64,000 nucleotides of DNA from CBDCCV01 sp965215025 (GTDB lineage Bacteria > Bacteroidota > Rhodothermia > Rhodothermales > Salinibacteraceae). Of this stretch, positions 47,172-56,011 are shown piece after piece; positions within the stretch are counted from its first letter, which is position 1; each line of letters begins with the position of its first letter. Below the pieces are notes generated by a model, which made no database searches, had not been told where the DNA came from, and saw nothing but the letters and a program-made list of their open reading frames with translations. The stretch covers positions 496,001-560,000 of the forward strand of contig CBDCCV010000002.1 of the NCBI GenBank assembly GCA_965215025.1. The letters are read 5' to 3'. The translations under genes and the position numbers were made by a program.

Positions 47172-49668
47172 AATCGAGCGGGCGCGCTAAGACGACGGGC
47201 GCCTTGAACCGCTCCACCGCGCCGCCGTCAGCGTCGAGCGCCTCGAAGAGCACCACGTAGACGCCGATGCGCAGCCGCTCGCCGTCTGAAGAAACCCCGC
47301 GCCAGGGGATCTGCCCCGTGCGCCCGACCAGCTCGGCCTCGTTCTCGTACACCTGGCGTCCGTAGGAGTCGTAGATGCGCACGCGCGCCACGGAGGCCGG
47401 CTCGCTAAGCGTGTAGGCGATGGCCGTCACGTCCTCCATGCCGTCGCCGTCGGGCGAGAAGGGCGACGGCTCCACGGCGATGCCGGCGTCCGAGGGCGGC
47501 GCCTCGGGCGGGAGGGCGGCGGCGTTGGGGCGGCCGGGCGTGCCGCCGCCTGGCGCGGCGCTGCTCGTCCAGTTCGAGGGGTCGTTCGAAGGGCCGCCGG
47601 GCACGATCCGCTCCAAGGAGGTGCCTGTGGGATCTTCCAGCCCCTCCAGGTGCCAGTCCGGGTCGTAACGCACGGAGTCGAGGGTGGCGCCGTCGGCGCG
47701 GTGGACTTCGATAAGGTCGCCACTGTTGATGAGGCTCAGCGTCGCGCGGCCGATGGGCACAAGCGTCGTCTGCGGATCAGAGAAGTTGATTTCGGGGAAG
47801 GCCTCGGCGAGCGGGCCGTCGTCCGGCGTGGCGTGGACGACGGCGTAGCCGCCCGGCGCCACGCCCGCGCGCGCGGCGTCGAAGAAGAGCGTATCGGCCT
47901 CGCCCTCTTCGTCGGGTACGTCGGTCCAGAAGAAGCCGCTCAGGGTGAGCGCGCGCTCGGTCGTGTTCAACAGCTCGAAGTACTCGGGCTGGTTGGGCCG
48001 GTTGTCAAAATCGTCGGCCAGCGGGTCGTACATGATCTCGTTGACCACCAGCTCGCCCGGCGCGGCGACGTAGGCGAGCGGCACGGCGGCGTCTTCGAGC
48101 GCGTTGCCGGTCAGATCGCGCAGGCCGCTCACTTGAAGCTGCGCCCCGCTCAGCGCGTCGGCAAAGACGAGGCGGACGCCCGTGCCGTTCTCGAAAAGCG
48201 TGGCGGTGCTTGGCGTGCGGCCGTCGAGCGTGAAGTCGCTCGCGTCCACCGAGGCCGGGTCGAGCGGCTCGCTGAAGAAGACCTCGGCGGTCGAGGGCGC
48301 CACCTCTTCGGCGAAGACGGGGCGCGGGCCGGCGGCGTCCGGGGCGAAGATGCTGTTCTCTTCGCCCGGCGTGCCGCCCTCTGGCGCCGTGGAGGAGCCG
48401 AAGTTCGAGGCGCTCTGAGAGGGGCCGTCCGGGTCGATGCGCTCCAGGGTGGCGCCCCCGCCGCCGCCCCAGCCCGACGTGTACGGCACGGCGTCGATAA
48501 GCTCGCCCTCGAAGAGGAGCGCGGGCCGGTCGCCCTCGTTGTTGAGCGCGGGCCAGCTTGAGACTTCGACGGCCTCGACGCCGGGGAAGCGCTGCGCGAA
48601 GACCTCGGCGTCGCGCACGAGCACGGCGTACTCGCCGGGAGCGAGCCGCGTGGGCGCGTCGGTGACGGGGACGGCCTCGCCGCGCTCATCCGCAAAGGCA
48701 AACTGGCTCAGGTCGAAGGTCTTCTCCGAGCGGTTGAGGAGTTCGACGAACTCGCCGTCGGTCTCCGGCGGGGCGTAGGCGATCTCGTTGATGACCACGT
48801 CGCGCGGATCGGGCGCATCGGCCTCGCCGACGAAGGAAAAAGACTGCGTGCTTTCTTCGTCGAGCGTGTTGCCGCGCAGGTCGCGCAGACCCTCGGCGGC
48901 GAGCGTGTAGGTGCCGGGCGCGAGGGCGGCGGAGAGGGTGATCTGCACGCGCGCCGCATCGTCCGGGTCGGGCGCGGCGGCGGTGATGGCCGGCGCCGAG
49001 CCGGGGCGCAGCGCGAACCGCTCGGCGCTCACGCTGGCCGGGTCGAGCGCTTCGGAGAAGGTGGCCGTGAGCGCCGTGCCGCTTTCGCTTACGGCCACGG
49101 CATCGAGCGTGGGCGGCGTCTCGTCCACGGCGAAGACGCTGTTCTGAGCGCCAGGCGTGGCGCCCTCGGGCGCGGTCGAGGCGGCGAAGTTCACCTCGGC
49201 ATTCGAGGGGCCGTCCGGGTCGATCCGTTCGAGCGAGACCTCATCGAGGCCGCCCTCGTAGGCGACCTCCTCGACCACCTCGCCGTCGGCGTCGTAGAGC
49301 ACCACCGTGTCGCCCGAGTTGTTGAGCTGCGGCCAGCTTGGCGGCTCGATGAAGTCAACGTCTGGGAACGCGGAGGCGAACGCCTCACCGTCGCGCACCA
49401 GGACGGCGTAGGCGCCCGGCTCCAGCGGCGTTTCTTCCTCGGTGATGCTGACGGGGTTGCGGCGGCTGTCCGAGAAGCGCAGCGTGCTCAGGTCGATGGC
49501 CTCGTCCGAGCGGTTGTACAGCTCAATGAACTCGTCGCTCGCGCCAGGGTCGTAGAGGATCTCGTTGACGACGACGCCGGAGGACTGCGCGCGGGCGAAG
49601 GGCGCCAGCAGCAGCGAGAGCGCGGCCAGGAAAAAGAAGGCAGACGGCGGACGGACAAAGAGCGGCAT
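47170..49668 (-). CDS. secreted lamin-tail-domain protein with FlgD-like C-terminal module
   Basis: 832 residues from the ATG at 49668; an ATG at 49707 is in frame. Signal peptide to about 28 (LLLAPFARAQ). Three lamin-tail domains begin VVNEILYDP (about 31), VINEIAYAP (about 290) and VVNEIMYDP (about 538). Between them are Ig-like segments with repeated SEALDPASV / SEPLDPASV motifs. The last ~105 residues (SPFSPDGDGMEDVTAIAYTL to FKAPVVLARP) resemble the FlgD Ig-like or type IX-type C-terminal modules of surface proteins. It is probably exported to the cell surface as a structural or adhesive protein. Confidence 0.85.
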   Translation of the reverse strand: MPLFVRPPSAFFFLAALSLLLAPFARAQSSGVVVNEILYDPGASDEFIELYNRSDEAIDLSTLRFSDSRRNPVSITEEETPLEPGAYAVLVRDGEAFASAFPDVDFIEPPSWPQLNNSGDTVVLYDADGEVVEEVAYEGGLDEVSLERIDPDGPSNAEVNFAASTAPEGATPGAQNSVFAVDETPPTLDAVAVSESGTALTATFSEALDPASVSAERFALRPGSAPAITAAAPDPDDAARVQITLSAALAPGTYTLAAEGLRDLRGNTLDEESTQSFSFVGEADAPDPRDVVINEIAYAPPETDGEFVELLNRSEKTFDLSQFAFADERGEAVPVTDAPTRLAPGEYAVLVRDAEVFAQRFPGVEAVEVSSWPALNNEGDRPALLFEGELIDAVPYTSGWGGGGGATLERIDPDGPSQSASNFGSSTAPEGGTPGEENSIFAPDAAGPRPVFAEEVAPSTAEVFFSEPLDPASVDASDFTLDGRTPSTATLFENGTGVRLVFADALSGAQLQVSGLRDLTGNALEDAAVPLAYVAAPGELVVNEIMYDPLADDFDNRPNQPEYFELLNTTERALTLSGFFWTDVPDEEGEADTLFFDAARAGVAPGGYAVVHATPDDGPLAEAFPEINFSDPQTTLVPIGRATLSLINSGDLIEVHRADGATLDSVRYDPDWHLEGLEDPTGTSLERIVPGGPSNDPSNWTSSAAPGGGTPGRPNAAALPPEAPPSDAGIAVEPSPFSPDGDGMEDVTAIAYTLSEPASVARVRIYDSYGRQVYENEAELVGRTGQIPWRGVSSDGERLRIGVYVVLFEALDADGGAVERFKAPVVLARPLD

Positions 49669-49870
49669 CGCACGCGGACTCGGGCGGGAGAGGTGAAGAG
49701 TCCGCATAGTACAGAACGGCTGCGCCAGACTCAACGCTGGCGCAGCCGCTCTTGCGCATCTGCCCGAGATCGTTGCGCTCCGAGACTGCTTGGCAGGCCG
49801 AAGAAGCTCCCCCCCTGTCCAGGAGGGGAATCCAGCCCGCAGAGTCGTTCCCGTTTGCCAAACGGCTTGC

Positions 49871-50838
49871 TCACTTTTTAGGCAGCGCCGCGTGCAGGCC
49901 GAAGGCGGTGCCTGGCTCCGCCTGCTCGTTGAAGACCTCGACGTAGACGAGGCCCGGCTCGACCTCAATCTCGTACGTGCCCGTCTCGCCCGCGTTGAAC
50001 TGATGCGCGCCGAGGCTCTCCTTCTCGCGGTTGAGCACCTTCATCATCGTCCAGCTGTCTTTGGGGGCGGGGTCGAGCGTGAGGGCGAGCGTGCCCTTCT
50101 GCGGGACGACCATGCGGTAGACGCGCGTGCGGTCGCCGGCGGCAAAGGTGCCGCCCATGCGCAGGTCCATCGGCAGCTCGGCGGCGCAGTCGAAGCTGTT
50201 GTTGGCCTGGCACGTCTCATCGTCCATCGCGGCTGGCGCGCTGCCGCCGCTGGCGCTCGCCCGACGGACGTTCGACGACGCGCTCGCGGGCTGCTGCGCC
50301 GGCTGCGCTTCTGGACTCGCCACGGCCGGGCCGATGCGCTCTGTTTCCGTCCCCTCGAACTGGACGGCCACCTTGAACGGGTCTTGACTGTAGGCAAATA
50401 CTACCACGTAGAAGGTGCCAGGGCTTACTTTAGCACTAAGCGTTCCCGGCTGGCCAGCATCATAGCTCTTGTACGTAATTCTATTGTATTCGGCGTCGTA
50501 TATAAACGCTTGCGAATGTTTGTCGTTAGGTACTGGGTTGAGAGTGACGAGAAGCTGACCTGAGCTGGGCACTTTCACACGGTAGTAATACTTTTCCCCG
50601 TGGTTGCCACTGAAGCTGCCTGAGACGCGCGTGTTTAGCTCAACCTTTTCGGCGCACTGGTATGTGTCGTTGGTGCCGCAGTTAACTTCGGCGGAGGCTT
50701 CGTCCACCGACTCGGCGGCTTGCTCTACGGCTTTCTTGAGGCGCTTAAAGATCTGCGCGTTTGCGGGGGGGGGGCAGCTGCGAAGGACGCCAGCGTAAGG
50801 GCGAGGAGCAGCGCGAGGGGGCGTAGTAGACGTTGCAT
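49871..50838 (-). CDS. secreted protein with two PPC-like domains; frame broken at a run of ten G:C pairs
   Basis: The start ATG at 50838 gives a signal peptide (MQRLLRPLALLLALTLASFA). It then runs into ten C on the coding strand (G at 50765-50774), after which the frame closes at 50725-50727. Eight or eleven C would restore ANAQIFKRLKKAVEQAAES and the long frame to 49871. That frame holds two ~110-residue beta domains, each with a C-x(n)-C pair and a PPC-like pattern (YYYRVKVPSSGQLLVTLNP; VYRMVVPQKGTLALTLDP), joined by a Pro/Ala/Ser linker. Without the start region, the body could initiate only near 50707. The gene is either phase-variable or mis-read at the run. Confidence 0.7.
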
Positions 50839-51101
50839 GGGCTTAAGCGGTTTAGCGGGACGGATGACGGCAACGCAGCAACGACGGCTCGCTCGGAGAC
50901 CCTGCCTGCTTCATCAGTAATTCTTTTGGCGAAAAGAGTCAACCCTTCCGCGCGTTAATTTTTAGATTCAGGGCATTCGTTACAGGCCGAGGCGTATGAC
51001 ACCTACGTTGCTTCTTCCTGAGGCGGAACCTGCGGCGGGCTGCGGCTTTTCCCTCACGTAGCACGAAAGCGACACACCAGCAACACGTCGGGTTACGAAT
51101 T

Positions 51102-51365
51102 ATGGCAAAGACGGCATCCGTCCACGCGCGCATCGAGCCGGAGCTGAAGAGCAGCGTCGAAGACGTGTTCAGGCAACTCGGCCTCTCCACGAGCGAGGCG
51201 ATCAACCTCTTCTTTCGGCAGGTGCAGATGCGTCGTGGTCTGCCCTTCGAGCTTCGCCTTCCGAACGAAGAGACGCGCGCGGCCATCGCGGAGGTGATGG
51301 AAAACCGCGAGGCACTGGAGCGCTACGACAGCCCCGAGGAGCTTTTCAAAGACCTCGGCATCTGA
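51102..51365 (+). CDS. RelB/DinJ-family antitoxin
   Basis: 87 residues. N-terminal ribbon-helix-helix: SVHARIEPELKSSVEDVFRQ, LGLSTSEAINLFFRQV. The C-terminal part (ALERYDSPEELFKDLGI) is the toxin-binding tail. It represses its own operon and neutralises the YafQ-like toxin coded 34 bases downstream. Confidence 0.92.
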   Translation: MAKTASVHARIEPELKSSVEDVFRQLGLSTSEAINLFFRQVQMRRGLPFELRLPNEETRAAIAEVMENREALERYDSPEELFKDLGI

Positions 51366-51399
51366 GTGGACCGCTTTTCCTTCGCTGTGCTCCGGCCCG

Positions 51400-51675
51400 A
51401 TGCTTACGATCTACAGATCCAGCCGCTTCAAGAAAGACGTGAAGCGGCTCAAGAAGCGAGGTGCGGACTTCGGCGAGCTGAAGACGGTGATCCGAATGCT
51501 CCAGCGCGGCGAGACGCTTCCGCCGAAGTACAAAGACCATCCGCTCAAGGGCGAGTACAAAGGTTGCCGGGACTGTCACCTCGCCTTCGACTGGGTACTC
51601 ATCTACGCCATCTTCGAGGACGAAGGCGAACTGGCTCTGATCCGTACCGGGACGCACGCCGACGTTTTCGAGTAG
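51400..51675 (+). CDS. YafQ-family mRNA interferase toxin
   Basis: 91 residues, full length. The YafQ catalytic set is intact: H47, H60, D64 and H86, within LKGEYKGCRDCHLAFDWVLI and RTGTHADVF. YafQ cleaves mRNA on the ribosome. Paired with the RelB/DinJ-like antitoxin just upstream. Unlike the two pairs near 6-7 kb, this one is unbroken. Confidence 0.92.
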   Translation: MLTIYRSSRFKKDVKRLKKRGADFGELKTVIRMLQRGETLPPKYKDHPLKGEYKGCRDCHLAFDWVLIYAIFEDEGELALIRTGTHADVFE

Positions 51676-51687
51676 CTGGGTGAGCCG

Positions 51688-52917
51688 TCACGCCGCAGTC
51701 AGATGCCCCGCCACGACGCGCGTCATGAGCCGGGCGGCCGGCGCCAGGGCGCTTTCGTCGAGGTCGAAGCGGGCGTCGTGGAGCGGGTAGCGCGTGGCCT
51801 CGCTGGAGCCGCTGCCCACGCGGACGAGCGCGCCCGGCACTTCCTTGAGGTAGTGTGCGAAGTCCTCGGCGCCCATGCTAGGGCGGGGGATCTCGTAGAC
51901 GGCCTCCTCGCCGTGGAGCGCGCGCACGGCGGCGGCCACGCGCTCGACGGCCTCGGCGTCGTTCGTGACGGCCGGGGCGCCGGCTTCGTAGTCGATCTCC
52001 ACCGTGGCGCCGTAGAGGGCGGCGGTGTGGCGGGCCGTCTCGTGCATCTGCTCTTTGAGAAAGGCGCGGTCGTGCTCGCTCGTCGTGCGCAGCGTCCCAC
52101 CGAAGGAAGCCTCGGCGGGGATGACGTTGTGCGCCTCGCCCCCCTGGAGGCGGCAGATGGTGAGGATGGTGGCATTGCGCGCGTCGGTGACGCGGCCGGC
52201 AAGCTGGTAGAGCGCCTGCATCACCTGGTTGGCTACCCACACGGTGTCCACGACCTCGTGCGGGCGGGCCGAGTGGCCGGTGCCGCTCCCGCAGACGTGC
52301 ACGTCGAAGCGGTCCGCCGCTGCGGTGACGGGGCCGTCCTTGAGGCCGTAGCAGCCGGTGTCGAGCGTCGGGTCCACGTGGACGGCGTAGACGGCGCTCA
52401 GCCCGTCGATCACGCCACCTTGGATCATGCGCGGGGCGCCGCTGGGCATCCCTTCCTCGTTGGGCTGGAAAAAGACGCGCGCCGTGCCGGAGAGCTTCTC
52501 GCGCCGCGCATGGAGGAGGAGCGCCACGCCGATGCCCATGGCCGCGTGCGCGTCGTGCCCGCAGAGGTGCGCCACGCCGTCGCGCGTGGAGCGGTACGGC
52601 ACGTCCTTCGCGTCGGCGGCGGGGAGCGCGTCGATGTCGGCGCGGTAGCCCACGCGCGGGCCGGGCGCGGCGCCTTCGATGTCCACGAACAGGCCCGTCT
52701 CCGCCACCGGCCCTTCTACGCTCAGGCCGTACGCTTCGAGCGTCTCGCGGATGAACCGCGCCGTGGCGTACTCCCGCGTCCCCACCTCCGGATGGCGGTG
52801 CAGATGGCGCCGGAGCGAGATCAGCAGATCAGAGAGCGCGTCGGGGTCGTCTTGTAAGGCGCTGAGCGACGGCGCGGCTTCCGCCGGCCTGGAAAGGACA
52901 GAGGCGTCGGTGGACAT
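51688..52917 (-). CDS. M20-family amidohydrolase (N-acyl amino acid hydrolase type)
   Basis: 409 residues from the ATG at 52917. Metal and catalytic residues are visible in LCGHDAHAAMG, FFQPNEEG (catalytic and ligand glutamates), GHSARPHEV, and GAEDFAHYL near the C-terminus. The RRHLHRHPEVG opening is typical of the M20D group (amidohydrolase/hippurate hydrolase), which removes acyl groups from amino acids. Convergent with yafQ: the stops are 12 bases apart. The open frame upstream to 53157 is not family-like. Confidence 0.9.
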   Translation of the reverse strand: MSTDASVLSRPAEAAPSLSALQDDPDALSDLLISLRRHLHRHPEVGTREYATARFIRETLEAYGLSVEGPVAETGLFVDIEGAAPGPRVGYRADIDALPAADAKDVPYRSTRDGVAHLCGHDAHAAMGIGVALLLHARREKLSGTARVFFQPNEEGMPSGAPRMIQGGVIDGLSAVYAVHVDPTLDTGCYGLKDGPVTAAADRFDVHVCGSGTGHSARPHEVVDTVWVANQVMQALYQLAGRVTDARNATILTICRLQGGEAHNVIPAEASFGGTLRTTSEHDRAFLKEQMHETARHTAALYGATVEIDYEAGAPAVTNDAEAVERVAAAVRALHGEEAVYEIPRPSMGAEDFAHYLKEVPGALVRVGSGSSEATRYPLHDARFDLDESALAPAARLMTRVVAGHLTAA

Positions 52918-53169
52918 GAGAAGAAGCGTTCGTAGAGCGATACAAAAAGAAGAAAAGCGCGCTTCGCCCTTACGGGGCAAGCATCGTACCGCCCTGCGAG
53001 GCGCCGTGTTCGTCGCTCCATGTGAGAAGGCCGCAAAAGGGCTGCTTCGGGCGGAAGGCAAGGAACCGATCCGCGCGCGGCGGGACCTCCGCCCGACGAC
53101 GTGCCCGCTCCGAGAGGCAGGGGCCGTGACGAATGAGCAAGAGCGTTTGGCGTTCAAACGTTCAACGTC

Positions 53170-55371
53170 CTATACCATACCGCTCCGTTTGCGCAGAAAC
53201 CACTCGGCGGCCAGGAGCGCCACGATCACGGCGAGGAAGCCCCAGAGGTGCCACAGCCGCGTCTCGTCCTCTTCCTCGACCACGAGCGGCGCCAAAGCGT
53301 CCTCAGACGAGGCCAGGCGGATGGGCGGCCCGCCCTCGGCGCGGGCGGTTTGGAACGTGCCGCCGGAGCGCGCGGCGATCTGCCGCATCAGCGCCGCGTC
53401 GGCGCGCGTTTCTTTGTATTCGAGCGTGAGGGCGTCCACGGCAAAGCTGCCCTGGTCGGTGCCCAGCGTCTGTCCGTTTTTCTCGGCCTCGGCCGTGTAG
53501 CGGTACGTCCCCTCTGGCAGCGCGTCGATCTCCACGCCGTAGCGCCCGCTCCCGAGCGCCTCCATCTGCTGCGGGTAGCGCGCCCCGTCCGGCCCCGTGA
53601 CGACGACCTCCACGGAGGCGCCCTCGACCGGGTTCAGGCTCTCGTCGTAGACCTGCCCGGTGAGGCGGGCGGGTTCGCCGTCGCCGAACGTCTCGGCGGT
53701 CGGCTCCACGCGCACGGGGCGGTCGTCCTCCTGCGCGGTGATCCACCCGACGGCGTTGGAGAAAAGGGCGGGCCACAGCGCCGCCGCGTCTTCGAGGCCT
53801 TCGGGGACGTTCTTCCAGCGCCACGCGCCGGCGCCCAGGAAAGCGGCCGAGCGTGCTCCGGCCCGGCGGCGCACCACGAGCAGCGGCGCATCGAGGTCCA
53901 CGCCGCGCACGACGGCGGTGGCGAGCGTCTGCGCGTCGGGGCTGGTCTGCCAGCGCGTTTGGCTCGCTTGCAAAGGCGGCAGGCGGCGCCACGCGCTGGG
54001 TGCCGCGCCCTCGGCTTCTCCGAGCAGGCTGAAGACGGGGTGGCGCGCGGCCTCGGCCGTAGGGGCGAACGTGGCCTCGAGCGTGCCCTGGCGCACCTCG
54101 TCCGGCCAGGCTGGCAGCGCATCAGAAAAGAAGCGGGCGAGGGCTTGGAGGTCCGTCTGCGGCGTGAGGAGAAAAAAGGCGGGCGCATCACCGTTTTCGA
54201 TGGCGAGGGCGATGCGCCGCGCCGCCTCGGCTGGAACGGAGGCGCCGGGGAAGCCGGCCAGGACGAGCGCGTCGTACGCCGCGAGGCTGTCTGGGAGCGG
54301 GCCGCCGTAGAAATCGCCGCCGCCGCGGGCGACGCGCGCCTCGACCTCGGCGTTGGGGCCCTGCTCCAAGAGCTGCCGCACGGCGGCCACGTCCGGCGAG
54401 GGCGCCGCGCCGAGGAGCAGCACGCGCCGCTTCGATTCGAGGACGCGCACGGCGAAGGGCTGCACGTTGTTGCGAAACGTAGCCTCGCCGTCCAGGCGCG
54501 TCACGCGCGCAGAGAGGCGCCGCAGTCCTTCCTCGGAAGGCGTGTAGGAGAGATCGGCCGTGACCTCGGCGGCGCCCTCAGGCAGCGTCACCGGCGCGGA
54601 GCCGATGACCTCGCCCCCCTCGACGAGCGCCACCTCTACGCGCTCGCCGCCGAAGCCCTCCGTGCGCACGCCCACCTCCACGGGCGTCTCGGTGCCGACG
54701 TAGGCGATCTCATTCGCATTCACGCGGCGGATCTGCACGTCGCGCTGCCGCGCCGTGTCGCCCACGACGACGGTGTGGATGGGCACGGGCGAGCGCTCGG
54801 CGGCGTAGAGCGGGTTGCGCCCGCTGTTGTAGCGCCCGTCGGAGATAAGGACGATGCCGCGCAGGTTCTCGTCGCGCAGCTTTTCGCGCACGGCCGAGAG
54901 GGCAGCGGCGATGTCCGTGCGCGCGCCCGTAAGGCCGAGCGAGTCGGTAGCGGCGCGCGCCTCGGCGGGGAGGGCGCGCAGCGCCTGATCAAAGGCGAAG
55001 ACGCGCGTCTCGGCGCCGTTGGCGTCGGCGGCGCGGCGCAGGGCGGCCTCGACGGCGTCGCGCGGGTCGGCGGCGGACGTGTCGCCCTCGGCCTCGCCGG
55101 AAGCAGCGCCCGTCACGCGCAGGCTCTCGCTGTTGTCGAGGAGGACGGCCACGACGGGCGGGCGGGCGCGCTCAGTGACGCGGCGGAGGATCGGCTCGAA
55201 GAGGAGGAAGAGGATGAGGAAGAGTGCGCCGAAGCGCAGCGCGCCCAGGAGCAGGCGCCGCCCGGCGGAGAGCGGCGGCACGGTGCGGCGGTAGGACCAG
55301 TACGTGAGCGCGCCGGCTACGAGCGCGCACAGCGCCAGGAGCCAGAGGCTGTGTCCGAAGACGAGTGACAA
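53170..55371 (-). CDS. membrane-anchored VWA-domain protein
   Basis: 733 residues from a TTG at 55371, chosen because the first membrane helix (HSLWLLALCALVAGALTYW) follows directly. A GTG at 55434 would add 21 residues and overlap the gene upstream. Two N-terminal membrane helices come first, then a VWA-type domain with LLDNSESL (D-x-S-x-S) and GIVLISDGRYNSG. Beta-rich domains, including a GATase1-like fold (LLLGAAPSPD, LVLAGFPG), precede a final helix (WGFLAVIVALLAAEWFL). The layout resembles BatA-like or glutamine-amidotransferase-like VWA proteins of Bacteroidota. Function unknown; MoxR is a typical partner. Confidence 0.82.
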   Translation of the reverse strand: MSLVFGHSLWLLALCALVAGALTYWSYRRTVPPLSAGRRLLLGALRFGALFLILFLLFEPILRRVTERARPPVVAVLLDNSESLRVTGAASGEAEGDTSAADPRDAVEAALRRAADANGAETRVFAFDQALRALPAEARAATDSLGLTGARTDIAAALSAVREKLRDENLRGIVLISDGRYNSGRNPLYAAERSPVPIHTVVVGDTARQRDVQIRRVNANEIAYVGTETPVEVGVRTEGFGGERVEVALVEGGEVIGSAPVTLPEGAAEVTADLSYTPSEEGLRRLSARVTRLDGEATFRNNVQPFAVRVLESKRRVLLLGAAPSPDVAAVRQLLEQGPNAEVEARVARGGGDFYGGPLPDSLAAYDALVLAGFPGASVPAEAARRIALAIENGDAPAFFLLTPQTDLQALARFFSDALPAWPDEVRQGTLEATFAPTAEAARHPVFSLLGEAEGAAPSAWRRLPPLQASQTRWQTSPDAQTLATAVVRGVDLDAPLLVVRRRAGARSAAFLGAGAWRWKNVPEGLEDAAALWPALFSNAVGWITAQEDDRPVRVEPTAETFGDGEPARLTGQVYDESLNPVEGASVEVVVTGPDGARYPQQMEALGSGRYGVEIDALPEGTYRYTAEAEKNGQTLGTDQGSFAVDALTLEYKETRADAALMRQIAARSGGTFQTARAEGGPPIRLASSEDALAPLVVEEEDETRLWHLWGFLAVIVALLAAEWFLRKRSGMV

Positions 55372-55414
55372 ATTGAGTATGGGCGTGTGGGGGGATGGGA
55401 GTGCGGTGGCGTCG

Positions 55415-55642
55415 CTACGCCTTTGCCAGTGCACGGACGTGCAGGATCTCGCGGCCGTCCATCGGGCGGACGTCGCTTCGGCTTAGCGTCAGCACGGCTA
55501 CCGTCTGGCCCTCGCCTGTCACGAACTCCACCTCGAAGGCTTCGCCCTCTCTGTAGCGGTGGACGACGGCTCCGATGTCGCCTTGCCGAAGCCCGTGCTG
55601 CTCCACGTCGCGGGCGAGGACCACAGTGTCCAACTCACGCAT
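55415..55642 (-). CDS. DUF4926-family small protein
   Basis: 75 residues from the ATG at 55642. MRELDTVVLARDVEQHGLRQ, GDIGAVVHRY and FEVEFVTGEGQTVAVLTL match the short SH3-like DUF4926 family. These are usually coded beside a DUF6883 or similar small gene, as here (20 bases apart). Probably the antitoxin or immunity half of a pair (inference). Confidence 0.8.
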   Translation of the reverse strand: MRELDTVVLARDVEQHGLRQGDIGAVVHRYREGEAFEVEFVTGEGQTVAVLTLSRSDVRPMDGREILHVRALAKA

Positions 55643-55662
55643 CTCGTTATCTTCCGGTGAGG

Positions 55663-55995
55663 TCAGGCGGGATAAGCGGTAACGAGCCTCGGTTTGTCCT
55701 GGCCCGTTTCGACGATCCACACGGTTTCGAGACGCACCGCCGGGCCGCGCGGCGTTTTGAGCGAACCGCCGATGACGTACTTTGTGCCGTACGGCGTGGG
55801 CTTCTCCTCCTGCACCGCTTCGCTTCGCGCAACCCGGAGCAGGCCTTCTGCGAGTGCATCCGCGTTCTTTGCAGAAAAGCCGAAGCGTAGGAAGAACTGG
55901 GCTTTCGACCCGCCGACGGGGTGCGCCGGGTTTAGCAAGTAGCCGATCAGTTTCTCTTCGGGGACGTAAGCTTGCCGGCGGTGAGGGAGCAGCAT
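55663..55995 (-). CDS. DUF6883-family small protein
   Basis: 110 residues. KLIGYLLNPAHPVGGSKAQF, FLRFGFSAKN, TPYGTKYVIGG and WIVETG...LVTAYP are the family marks. Similar domains occur at the C-terminus of polymorphic toxins. Paired with the DUF4926 gene immediately downstream. Function unproven. Confidence 0.8.
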   Translation of the reverse strand: MLLPHRRQAYVPEEKLIGYLLNPAHPVGGSKAQFFLRFGFSAKNADALAEGLLRVARSEAVQEEKPTPYGTKYVIGGSLKTPRGPAVRLETVWIVETGQDKPRLVTAYPA

Positions 55996-56011
55996 CTGAG
56001 GAGCCTACCAG

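Noticed and set aside
53133..53169. GAACGTTTGAACG palindrome before the VWA gene end as an operator
   Set aside because: It lies between convergent or same-strand gene ends without a matching second copy or promoter box, so there is too little to call a binding site.
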